This document shows positions 8,858-16,329 of a DNA stretch of 31,129 bases, one piece after another; the first letter of the stretch is position 1; each line of letters begins with the position of its first letter. The position numbers and the translations under genes were made by a program. The notes under the pieces were generated by a model. The model worked only from the letters and a program-made list of their open reading frames with translations. It made no database searches and was not told the origin of the DNA. Source of the stretch: UBA5972 sp002430125 (lineage in GTDB: Bacteria; Pseudomonadota; Alphaproteobacteria; Rhodobacterales; Rhodobacteraceae); assembly GCA_937892915.1 (NCBI GenBank), contig CALBIC010000113.1:1-31129 (forward strand), in the 5' to 3' direction.

Positions 8858-9382
8858 TTACAGCACTGTGGCGTTCATATTGTACCACATGCCCCAAAAG
8901 GCCGTGATGAAGATCGAAACCATTCCAATCACCTGATTAATCAGACGTTGGCGCGAAAGATGCGCCCGCAAAGCGTGACCGCTTGTTTGCCGCGCCCGGA
9001 TTAAACGCGCGTTTTGGGTGGATAAAACCGCCACTACACTGAGCGGCGCCAGTAATAGAAAAACCGCCTGCGCCAACTGGATCTTGTAGAAAAACCCAAA
9101 AAGCCCAAGCACTGTCAGCACAAAAAAGCCAATCCCAACCAGCCAGACACCGGAAACATCCAGTATATGCAACATCCGGTTACAATTAATCATAACCAGA
9201 TGTTCGAGGTCATCCTGCGCAGCCCCTTCCTCGGTTTTGCGCGCCCGTGTCACCATATCAAACGGCACACCAAGCGTATAGTGGCTGGTAGATGACCACG
9301 TCACGGCCACAACGATCCAATACCAGATGCTGGTAAACGACCTTGTATCAATCAATTCAAAAATGCCTGTATACCAGTCCAA
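8858..9382 (-). CDS. Conserved four-helix membrane protein, Rhodobacterales type
   Basis: Protein of 174 residues with likely membrane helices at about 18-38, 76-99, 103-122 and 148-166, and a charged loop (VTRARKTEEGAAQDDLE) at 44-60. It resembles a Rhodobacterales protein that, as I recall, is labelled component of SufBCD complex; I see no Fe-S motif that justifies that name, so the function should be treated as unknown. The start is a TTG (CAA on the plus strand at 9380-9382) with AGGG 7 nt upstream; the next methionine in frame is too far inside the protein. It precedes mfd by 46 bp and is divergent from hemB. A low-efficiency TTG start suggests modest expression. Confidence 0.7.
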   Translation of the reverse strand: MDWYTGIFELIDTRSFTSIWYWIVVAVTWSSTSHYTLGVPFDMVTRARKTEEGAAQDDLEHLVMINCNRMLHILDVSGVWLVGIGFFVLTVLGLFGFFYKIQLAQAVFLLLAPLSVVAVLSTQNARLIRARQTSGHALRAHLSRQRLINQVIGMVSIFITAFWGMWYNMNATVL

Positions 9383-9517
9383 GGTTCAGCCCTTTGTTTT
9401 CGGCGGTGCGGCGGACCATAAAGCCTAACGCAGATAATTCCACACGTATTTGGCATTTTCGCTTGTTAAACCGCGCGCCTACATGCGAAAAATCGCAGAT
9501 TAACTTCAGGAGGTCCA

Positions 9518-10522
9518 ATGCGCCCGACAATCGCCCCCTTTCCGCTTGCCCGGTCGCGCCGTTTGCGGCGCAATCCGACCATTCGCGGACTTGTTGCCGA
9601 GAACGTATTGACCGCCGCTGATCTGATTTGGCCGATTTTTGTGCGCGATGGACAAAACACCCGCGAACCTATTGCCTCGATGCCCGGCGTTGATCGGTTG
9701 AGTGTTGATAATTGTGTCGCAGCGGCCCATCAGGCCGCCGAATTGGGCATCGGAGTGATGGCGATCTTTCCTTATACCGACGCATCTTTGAAAACCTCGA
9801 CCTGTGAAGAGGCTTGGAACCCAGAAAATCTTGTGAACCGCGCCACGCGGGCGATCAAAGCAGCACTTCCGGATATGGTCGTCATGCTGGATGTCGCGCT
9901 AGATCCTTATAATGCCGATGGGCATGACGGTCTGGTCAAAAACGGTATTATTTTGAACGACGAAACCCTTACTGCACTTGAACAGCAAGCGTTGGTTCAG
10001 GCCGAAGCAGGGGCTGATATACTTGGCCCCAGCGATATGATGGACGGTCGCATCGGGGTGATCAGGCGCGTCCTTGAAGGGCATGAATACCAAGATACAC
10101 TGATTATGTCCTACGCTGCCAAATACGCCTCGGCGTTTTACGGACCGTTTCGTGACGCGGTTGGGGCGACCGGCGCGTTAGTCGGCGACAAGAAAACCTA
10201 TCAAATGGACAGTGCCAACAGCGACGAGGCCCTGCGCGAAGTTGCCCGTGATATTGCCGAAGGTGCTGACATGGTGATGGTGAAACCGGGCATGCCCTAT
10301 CTTGACGTGTGCCAAAGAGTAAAAGCTGAATTTGGCGTGCCCACCTACGCATATCAGGTGTCTGGCGAATATGCGATGATCTCGGCAGCGGGAGGTAATG
10401 GCTGGATTGATCTGGAAAAGGCCGCAATGGAAAGCCTTTTGGGCTTCAAGCGGGCTGGTTGTGACGGTATTCTGACCTACTTTGCGCCCTTGGCGGCCAA
10501 ACTGTTGCGCGCACAGGCATAA
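9518..10522 (+). CDS. hemB: Porphobilinogen synthase (5-aminolevulinate dehydratase)
   Basis: Cytoplasmic enzyme of 334 residues joining two 5-aminolevulinate molecules into porphobilinogen for heme, siroheme, cobalamin and, where present, bacteriochlorophyll. Both Schiff-base lysines are visible: Lys202 in SYAAKYASAFYGP and Lys256 in MVMVKPGMPY. The metal loop at 125-138 (DVALDPYNADGHDG) has aspartates and no cysteines, so this is not a zinc-type enzyme; it belongs with the Mg-dependent or metal-independent alphaproteobacterial enzymes. ATG 9518 follows a near-perfect ribosome binding site (AGGAGGT, 4 nt spacer before the ATG), suggesting strong translation. It is divergent from the membrane-protein gene across 135 bp. 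Confidence 0.97.
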   Translation: MRPTIAPFPLARSRRLRRNPTIRGLVAENVLTAADLIWPIFVRDGQNTREPIASMPGVDRLSVDNCVAAAHQAAELGIGVMAIFPYTDASLKTSTCEEAWNPENLVNRATRAIKAALPDMVVMLDVALDPYNADGHDGLVKNGIILNDETLTALEQQALVQAEAGADILGPSDMMDGRIGVIRRVLEGHEYQDTLIMSYAAKYASAFYGPFRDAVGATGALVGDKKTYQMDSANSDEALREVARDIAEGADMVMVKPGMPYLDVCQRVKAEFGVPTYAYQVSGEYAMISAAGGNGWIDLEKAAMESLLGFKRAGCDGILTYFAPLAAKLLRAQA

Positions 10523-10584
10523 ATCAGCCAAAGGCCAACTGATTGTTGAACTGATCCGTGACAGCGATTGAGAAATACCCTATA

Positions 10585-10608
10585 CTTAGGGGTGATCCGG
10601 CACCTAAG
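10585..10608. repeat. Inverted repeat CTTAGG-N12-CCTAAG
   Basis: A 6-bp perfect inverted repeat (10585-10590 and 10603-10608) lies 31 bases upstream of the SYLF lipoprotein gene. With a two-base bulge the arms extend to CTTAGGGGTG and CACCTAAG. It could be an operator or a stem in the 5' leader. Confidence 0.35.
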
Positions 10609-10639
10609 ACCGAGATAGAGCAGCATCAAGGATAAACCC

Positions 10640-11191
10640 ATGAACAAATGGACTCGCCGTGCATTTTTGGCAGGTGCAGGCACCAGTGTGGCCGCCTGTG
10701 GCAATGGCATTGGTAACAACCGCGGCAGCCGCATCGACTATCGCGTCGATCTGGCGTTGAATCAAATGTATGATGAAGTGCCCGGCTCGCGTGATCTCGC
10801 GGACCGCGCAGTCGGGATGCTGGTGATGCCAACCGTGACCAAAGCCGGTTTTGGCTGGGGCGGAGCATATGGCGAAGGTGCGTTATTGATCGGCGGTGCG
10901 CCGGTGGATTATTATTCAATCGCCCAAGGCAGTTGGGGCTTTCAGCTTGGCTTGCAACAATACGCACATACGTTGTTCTTTATGAATGAAAACGCATTGT
11001 CGGATTTCCGTTCGTCGGCTGGCTGGCAAGTTGGCGCAGATGCGGAATACGTGCTGAAGAATCAGGGCGACAGTATTGGAATTGATTCAACCAAACTGCG
11101 CAGCCCGGTGATTGCGGTTATTTTTGGACGTGCTGGTTTGCAGGTTGGCGCAACTTTGGCAGGCACCAAATATTCACGGATCATCCGCTAG
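10640..11191 (+). CDS. SYLF (Ysc84-type) domain lipoprotein with Tat signal
   Basis: Exported protein of 183 residues. The N-terminus has a twin-arginine motif (TRRAFL at 5-10), a short hydrophobic stretch and a lipobox ending in Cys20 (SVAAC), so it should be folded in the cytoplasm, exported by Tat and lipid-anchored. The remainder matches the SYLF/DUF500 domain (RAVGMLVMPTVTKAGFGWGG, then GEGALLIGG and SWGFQLGLQ), known in eukaryotes to bind lipids and actin. Bacterial versions are periplasmic or surface lipoproteins of unclear role. The start ATG 10640 has AAGGA about 8 nt upstream. It stands alone after hemB, with its own 117-bp upstream region holding an inverted repeat. Function in the cell is not established. 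Confidence 0.83.
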   Translation: MNKWTRRAFLAGAGTSVAACGNGIGNNRGSRIDYRVDLALNQMYDEVPGSRDLADRAVGMLVMPTVTKAGFGWGGAYGEGALLIGGAPVDYYSIAQGSWGFQLGLQQYAHTLFFMNENALSDFRSSAGWQVGADAEYVLKNQGDSIGIDSTKLRSPVIAVIFGRAGLQVGATLAGTKYSRIIR

Positions 11192-11221
11192 CGCCTAACA
11201 ACATTAAGACAACCTCATACG

Positions 11222-11254
11222 CATCGAGACTCTAACAGAATAACAGTCCCGATG
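11222..11254. terminator. Hairpin between convergent genes, possible bidirectional terminator
   Basis: Arms CATCGAGACT (11222-11231) and AGTCCCGATG (11245-11254) pair over 10 bp with one mismatch around a 13-base loop. It lies just beyond the stops of two convergent genes. The following plus-strand bases are only moderately T-rich, so strength is uncertain. Confidence 0.5.
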
Positions 11255-11257
11255 TGT

Positions 11258-12136
11258 TTAAGCTTTGTCCGCCGCGCGCAACCGCCGGATCAGGCTGGAC
11301 GTATCCCAGCGACTGCCGCCCATTTTCTGCACGTCTTTATAAAACTGATCCACCAGCGCCGTTACCGGCAGGCTGGCGCCATTATTGTCGGCCTCGTCAA
11401 GGCAAATGCCCAAATCCTTGCGCATCCAGTCAACTGCAAACCCCATGTCAAAGAAATCATCCAGCATGGTTTTATATCGGTTCGACATTTGCCAGGATCC
11501 AGCCGCGCCGTGTGCAATCACGTCAACGACCGCCTGCCCGTCAAGGCCGGCCTTTTCGGCAAAATGCAAGCCTTCTGACAATCCTTGCAGCAAACCGGCA
11601 ATGCAGATTTGGTTGACCATCTTGGTTAATTGTCCAGAACCAGACCCGCCCAGCAATTTGCAGGCTTTTGCATAAGCGTCAATTATGGGTTCGGCCCGAC
11701 CATAAGCCACAGCGTCACCACCGCACATTACGCCAAGCGCGCCGTTTTCGGCCCCCGCCTGACCACCTGACACAGGTGCGTCAATAAAGGAAAATCCGTT
11801 TACCGTAGCGATGGTTGCCAATTCGCGCGTTACCACCGCCGAGACCGTTGTGTGATCAACGAAAACCGCACCCTTTGCCACGCCAGCAAAGGCCCCGTCA
11901 GACCCTAGCGTTACCGAACGCAAATCGTCGTCGTTGCCCACACATGTGAATACAAATTCAGCCCCACTCGCCGCCTCGGCCGGAGTTGCTGCCTTCTGGC
12001 CGCCATGTTTTTTTACCCAAGCATCGGCCTTGGCGCCGTTGCGATTATAGACGGTGACGTCATGGCCAGCGGCGACAAGATGCCCAGCCATTGGATAGCC
12101 CATTACGCCCAAGCCGATGAATGCAGTTTTAGCCAT
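11258..12136 (-). CDS. NAD(P)-dependent beta-hydroxyacid dehydrogenase (GarR/MmsB family)
   Basis: Cytoplasmic oxidoreductase of 292 residues. The N-terminus holds the Rossmann motif GLGVMGYPMAGHL (about 8-20), followed by the substrate-loop signature DAPVSGGQAGAENG near residue 120 and the catalytic lysine in GQLTKMVNQ near 170. The family includes 3-hydroxyisobutyrate, tartronate semialdehyde and glyoxylate/succinic semialdehyde reductases; sequence alone does not settle which. I chose the ATG at 12136 over an upstream ATG at 12205 because the protein then starts directly at the Rossmann strand and GGGGAA lies a few bases before it. It is divergent from a penicillin-acylase-family gene across 73 bp, so the two may share regulation, though no metabolic link is obvious. 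Confidence 0.88.
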   Translation of the reverse strand: MAKTAFIGLGVMGYPMAGHLVAAGHDVTVYNRNGAKADAWVKKHGGQKAATPAEAASGAEFVFTCVGNDDDLRSVTLGSDGAFAGVAKGAVFVDHTTVSAVVTRELATIATVNGFSFIDAPVSGGQAGAENGALGVMCGGDAVAYGRAEPIIDAYAKACKLLGGSGSGQLTKMVNQICIAGLLQGLSEGLHFAEKAGLDGQAVVDVIAHGAAGSWQMSNRYKTMLDDFFDMGFAVDWMRKDLGICLDEADNNGASLPVTALVDQFYKDVQKMGGSRWDTSSLIRRLRAADKA

Positions 12137-12209
12137 GATTTTCCCCGATGATCGTTTGTACCAAAAGGCATGGCCTGCTAGAACGGCGCGGTCAATATGG
12201 AACATCTAA

Positions 12210-14672
12210 ATGCAACTGACTTTCCGCTGGCTTATGCGGCTGTTTATCGGGCTTTCGGGCTTTTTGATTTTGGCTGCAATGCTGGCCTATTATCTGGCCT
12301 CGCAATCTCTACCGGATTATTCGAAAGATCGGGCCGTAAAAGGGTTGATTGCACCGATTGAGATCGTGCGCGATGTGCACAATGTGCCGCATATTTTCGC
12401 CGATCATGACCGCGATGCATTTTTTGGCCTTGGTTATGCACATGCGCAGGATCGTTTGTGGCAGATGACGTTGCTCAGGCGAACCGCTCAGGGGCGTCTT
12501 TCCGAGTTATTTGGCGAGCGAACTTTGGAGCTTGATTTCCTGCTGCGTCAACTTGATCTTTACGGTGCGGCGCAGAAATCTGTTTCCGTGCAGGATCCGG
12601 CGACAACTATGGCGCTAAAGGCTTATGCCGACGGTGTGAACGCCTGGTTGGAGGCTGTGCGGGATGATGCTTTGGGGCGTGGTGCGCCTGAGTTTTTCAT
12701 TTTCTCCCGGCAGATCGCGCCGTGGCAGCCTGCGGATAGTCTTGCTATCCTCAAGGTTATGGCGCTGCAGTTAAGTGGTCATTTGTCAAACGAGGTTTTG
12801 CGTTCTCGCCTTTCCTTGGTGTTATCGAACGCGCGTTTAAGTGATATTTTACCGGATGCGCCTGGCCCCGGCGGCATCGCCCTGCCCTCTTTCGCCAGCT
12901 TATTTCCCAGCCTTCCACGCGTCGACCAGGGCGCCAGCCAGGTCAGGCAAGCATTTGATCCGGTTCCAGACTTTGATATGGCAGGAGCGTCCAACGCTTG
13001 GGCAGCAGCCCCTTCACGTTCTGCCAATCAAGGCAGCCTTTTGGCAAATGACCCGCATCTTGGCTTTACCGCCCCGGCAATCTGGATGCTGGCACGGCTG
13101 GAACTACAGTCCGGTGATGTGATCGGCGCAACAATTCCGGGCATGCCTTTGATTCTTAGCGGTCGCAGCGCAAAACTGGGCTGGGGGATCACGTCTGCCT
13201 ATCTGGACGATCAGGATTTGCTGATCGAAAAATTGAACCCCAACAATGCGACCGAGTATCTGACACCGAACGGATTCAAACCCTTTGTCACCAAAGATGT
13301 AACTGTCACTGTTAATGGCGGTAAAGCCGTTACGCGCACCCTGCGCTGGACCGAGAACGGCCCGGTTCTGCCTGCCAATCGCTACAATCTTGAAAAGATC
13401 ACGCCCGAGGGACACGTCGTTTCGTTGCAATGGACGGCCTTGGATCCAAGCGATAAATCCATGTCGGCTGCGATGAAAATGATGCATGCCCCGACTGTCG
13501 CCCTAGCAATCGACGCAGCGCGCGATTTCGTCGCCCCGGCACAGAACCTGACACTGGTCGATAAAACGTCAATCGGCTTTCAGATGATCGGCAAAATGGC
13601 CAACCGTCCGGCTTTACACCAAAGTCAGGGGCGTCTTCCAACTGCTGGCTGGCTGGCGGAAAACCTTTGGGCCGGGTATCTGCCCTATGAAAATAACCCG
13701 CGCATCATTGATCCGTTGGGCGGTCTGGTCGCCAACACCAACAACAAAACCGTCGACCGGCCGTTTCCAAACCATGTCAGTTTTTCCTGGGGTGACTCGC
13801 AACGCATCGAACGGCTTCGCAAGCTGATGGGCAATCGGCTGGTCCATACTCGCGCCAGTTTCATCGAAGCACAGCTAGATCAGGTCTCCTTTTCCGCCCG
13901 CGCGCTTTTACCGTTGATTGCCAAGGATCTGTGGTTTGCCAGTGATGCTGATCTGCCGACCACAAGTGCCCAGCGTCGCAAAAAGGCGCTGGCGCTGCTG
14001 GCTGACTGGAATGGCGAAATGAACGAGCATTTGCCGGAACCTCTGATCTTTACGGCTTGGATGCGGGTTTTGCAGGATCGTTTGATCAAGGACGAAATCG
14101 GCTCGATAACGGTAGACTTCACCCACTACGATCCGGTTTTTCTGGAACGGGTTTTCCGAAATCTGGACGGTGCGTCGGTGTGGTGTGATGTCGTTCAATC
14201 GACGGCCATCGAAACATGTACCGAAATAGCGCAGCTTGCGCTGGACGTCGCCCTTGAAAACCTCTCGCAAATCTATGGTCTCCGGGTCGAAAGCTGGCGT
14301 TGGGGGGATGCGCATATAGCGCTGCAAGATCATTCGACTTTAGGAAAAATTCCGCTGCTGGGTTGGCTGGTGAATATCCGCCAATCAACGTCAGGCGGCG
14401 ACAACACCTTAATGCGCGGTCGTACAAGCGGCTCGGGCGACAATCCTTTTGCCAACGTGCACGGTGCCGGGTATCGCGGCGTCTATGACTTCGGAGATCC
14501 AGACGGTTCGGTCTTTATCATCTCGACCGGGCAAAGCGGGCATTTCCTGTCGCGGTTTTATGATGATCAAGCCCAGTTATGGCGGCGTGGTGAATATATT
14601 CCGATGTCGCTTGATCCGGCCTTGGCACAAGCTGCCGCTGTCGGGATATCGGTGCTGTCACCAAAGCGGTGA
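12210..14672 (+). CDS. Penicillin acylase family protein (Ntn hydrolase)
   Basis: Large amidase of 820 residues with one N-terminal hydrophobic helix (about 9-31), so it is exported or anchored in the inner membrane facing the periplasm. Family members are made as a precursor that cuts itself into alpha and beta chains; the new beta-chain N-terminal serine is the catalyst. Here the expected site is Ala260-Ser261 (DMAGA then SNAWAAAPS), followed by LANDPHLGF and IPGMPLILSGRSAKLGWG, which match the substrate-pocket and oxyanion regions. The alpha part has the usual HIFADHDRDAFFGLGYAHAQ segment. Relatives cleave penicillin G, cephalosporin side chains or N-acyl-homoserine lactones; substrate here is unknown. 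It converges on hflX with only 7 bp between stops. Confidence 0.9.
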   Translation: MQLTFRWLMRLFIGLSGFLILAAMLAYYLASQSLPDYSKDRAVKGLIAPIEIVRDVHNVPHIFADHDRDAFFGLGYAHAQDRLWQMTLLRRTAQGRLSELFGERTLELDFLLRQLDLYGAAQKSVSVQDPATTMALKAYADGVNAWLEAVRDDALGRGAPEFFIFSRQIAPWQPADSLAILKVMALQLSGHLSNEVLRSRLSLVLSNARLSDILPDAPGPGGIALPSFASLFPSLPRVDQGASQVRQAFDPVPDFDMAGASNAWAAAPSRSANQGSLLANDPHLGFTAPAIWMLARLELQSGDVIGATIPGMPLILSGRSAKLGWGITSAYLDDQDLLIEKLNPNNATEYLTPNGFKPFVTKDVTVTVNGGKAVTRTLRWTENGPVLPANRYNLEKITPEGHVVSLQWTALDPSDKSMSAAMKMMHAPTVALAIDAARDFVAPAQNLTLVDKTSIGFQMIGKMANRPALHQSQGRLPTAGWLAENLWAGYLPYENNPRIIDPLGGLVANTNNKTVDRPFPNHVSFSWGDSQRIERLRKLMGNRLVHTRASFIEAQLDQVSFSARALLPLIAKDLWFASDADLPTTSAQRRKKALALLADWNGEMNEHLPEPLIFTAWMRVLQDRLIKDEIGSITVDFTHYDPVFLERVFRNLDGASVWCDVVQSTAIETCTEIAQLALDVALENLSQIYGLRVESWRWGDAHIALQDHSTLGKIPLLGWLVNIRQSTSGGDNTLMRGRTSGSGDNPFANVHGAGYRGVYDFGDPDGSVFIISTGQSGHFLSRFYDDQAQLWRRGEYIPMSLDPALAQAAAVGISVLSPKR

Positions 14673-14679
14673 CTGACTC

Positions 14680-15933
14680 CTAAATATTCAAAAACCGGCT
14701 TTTCTGTTTTTCGGTCCAAACCACGTCAAATGTGTACCCGGCTTCGGTTTGGGTTTCAGTTTGAACAACATGCTGGTCAAACAACCACGCGCGTTGGCGG
14801 CCATCCGCAAAGGCCAAACTGATTTGTTCGCGCAGTACCGGCTCGGCCATTGCCTGATCGATCGCTGCGCGCAATAGATCCATGCCTTCGCCGGTTATCG
14901 CCGAGGTGGCCAGAATACTGGGGCTTCTGTCAGCAATCACATTCAACGCAGCCCGTGCAACGTCATCAACAAGGTCAATCTTGTTCCAGACTTCGATCAT
15001 GGTGTCGCGGGCGCGGTCTGAAATCCCCAAATCGGTTAAAATATCCGCGACATCGGCGGCCTGTTGTTCGGTCTCCGGATGCGAGATATCGCGGATATGC
15101 AGGATCAGATCGGCATCCAGTACCTCTTCAAGCGTGGCACGGAATGCGGCCACCAATTGCGTTGGCAAATCGGAAATGAAACCGACGGTATCCGACAAAA
15201 TAATGTCATGTTCACTTGGCAAACGAACGGCACGCATGGTGGGGTCAAGTGTGGCAAACAACATATCCTTGGCCAAAACTTCGGCGCCCGTAAGGGTGTT
15301 AAAGACCGTCGATTTACCAGCATTGGTGTAGCCAACCAAAGCCACAATCGGATAGGGGATTTTCTTGCGCGACACCCTGTGCAAGGCGCGGGTTTTGCTT
15401 ACTTTTGTCAGTTGCCGTTTTAGTCGAATTATCGCTTCGTCGATCTGGCGACGGTCGCTTTCAATTTGAGTCTCGCCCGAGCCACCAACAAAACTCAGCC
15501 CACCGCGCTGCCGTTCCAAATGGGTCCAACTGCGCACAAGGCGGGTTTTCTGATAGGACAAGGCAGCAAGATCAACCTGTAACACCCCCTCTTTGGTGCG
15601 CGCCCTAGCCCCGAAAATTTCCAGGATCAGACCGGTTCGATCAAGTACTTTGACTTTCCATTCCCGTTCAAGATTGCGCTGCTGGACCGGCGTAACAGGT
15701 CCGTCCACAAGAACCAAACCGATCTCGTTGTCTTCGATCAATTGCTTTAGTTCTTGTACTTTGCCAGTGCCGAACAAAAACTTTGCCTGGGCTTTTGGCA
15801 AGCGGATCACCAGAGCGTCGACGACCTCAAGCTCAAGTGCATGTGCCAACGATACAGCTTCGGCCAGCGCGTTTTGCGCAGTGCGTCGGCTGTCGCGCCT
15901 AGCGAAATCGGGGTGCAGTACGAGGCTACGCAT
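14680..15933 (-). CDS. hflX: Ribosome-associated GTPase HflX
   Basis: GTPase of 417 residues that binds the 50S subunit and splits stalled or stressed ribosomes. The N-terminal HflX domain covers about 1-120 (KFLFGTGKVQEL, DGPVTPVQQRNLE), followed by the linker signature RGGLSFVGGSGETQIESDRR near 143-162. The G domain has G1 GYTNAGKS (201-208), G3 DTVG (248-251) and G4 NKID near 316. An in-frame stop a few codons upstream fixes the ATG at 15933. It starts 21 bases after hfq and on the same strand, the common hfq-hflX arrangement, so the two are probably co-transcribed. Confidence 0.96.
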   Translation of the reverse strand: MRSLVLHPDFARRDSRRTAQNALAEAVSLAHALELEVVDALVIRLPKAQAKFLFGTGKVQELKQLIEDNEIGLVLVDGPVTPVQQRNLEREWKVKVLDRTGLILEIFGARARTKEGVLQVDLAALSYQKTRLVRSWTHLERQRGGLSFVGGSGETQIESDRRQIDEAIIRLKRQLTKVSKTRALHRVSRKKIPYPIVALVGYTNAGKSTVFNTLTGAEVLAKDMLFATLDPTMRAVRLPSEHDIILSDTVGFISDLPTQLVAAFRATLEEVLDADLILHIRDISHPETEQQAADVADILTDLGISDRARDTMIEVWNKIDLVDDVARAALNVIADRSPSILATSAITGEGMDLLRAAIDQAMAEPVLREQISLAFADGRQRAWLFDQHVVQTETQTEAGYTFDVVWTEKQKSRFLNI

Positions 15934-15954
15934 GCATCCGGGTGCTTATAAAGA

Positions 15955-16194
15955 TCAAGTTCCGTCGTCGCCTTCATAAAGGCTTACCGGTTGCGACGGC
16001 ATGATTGTTGAAATCGCACTTTTGTAAACCAGTTGCGATTGCCCATCCCGCCGCAACAGCACACAGAAACTGTCAAACCAGGTGATCACGCCCTGTAGTT
16101 TCACTCCATTGATCAAGAAGATCGTCACCGAGATTTTTGATTTTCGAACATTGTTCAGAAATGCGTCTTGCAAGTTTTGTTTATCGGCAGCCAT
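15955..16194 (-). CDS. hfq: RNA chaperone Hfq
   Basis: Small Sm-like protein of 79 residues that forms a hexamer ring and pairs small RNAs with mRNAs. The Sm1 region shows NLQDAFLN and FLINGVKLQGVITWFD; the Sm2 region is LVYKSAISTIMPSQPVSLYE. The near-universal YKHA motif reads YKSA here (Ser59, codon AGT), an unusual change at a residue that lines the proximal RNA-binding pore. The rim patch is basic (NVRKSK). The C-terminal tail is short, as usual in alphaproteobacteria. In alphaproteobacteria Hfq also affects nitrogen regulation, and it lies here at the end of the ntr-trk block. A candidate promoter lies about 55-85 bp upstream. Confidence 0.96.
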   Translation of the reverse strand: MAADKQNLQDAFLNNVRKSKISVTIFLINGVKLQGVITWFDSFCVLLRRDGQSQLVYKSAISTIMPSQPVSLYEGDDGT

Positions 16195-16249
16195 TTTTTT
16201 CAGCCTTCAGTTTTATTACCGCAGCCTTTGGCGACTACTGGTTTTATCT

Positions 16250-16279
16250 TTATGCTTCGAATATGGCGTTGCTTATCAA
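16250..16279 (-). promoter_or_regulatory. Candidate sigma-70 type promoter for hfq-hflX
   Basis: On the minus strand, TTGATA (16279-16274) and GCATAA (16255-16250) are separated by 18 bp, giving a transcription start near 16243 and a leader of about 50 bases before hfq. Matches are partial, so this is a candidate only; readthrough from trkH is an alternative. Confidence 0.35.
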
Positions 16280-16329
16280 GGATTTCCAGCGCAAAACCCC
16301 AAAAAATGCGGCTTTTTATTCACTTTTTG

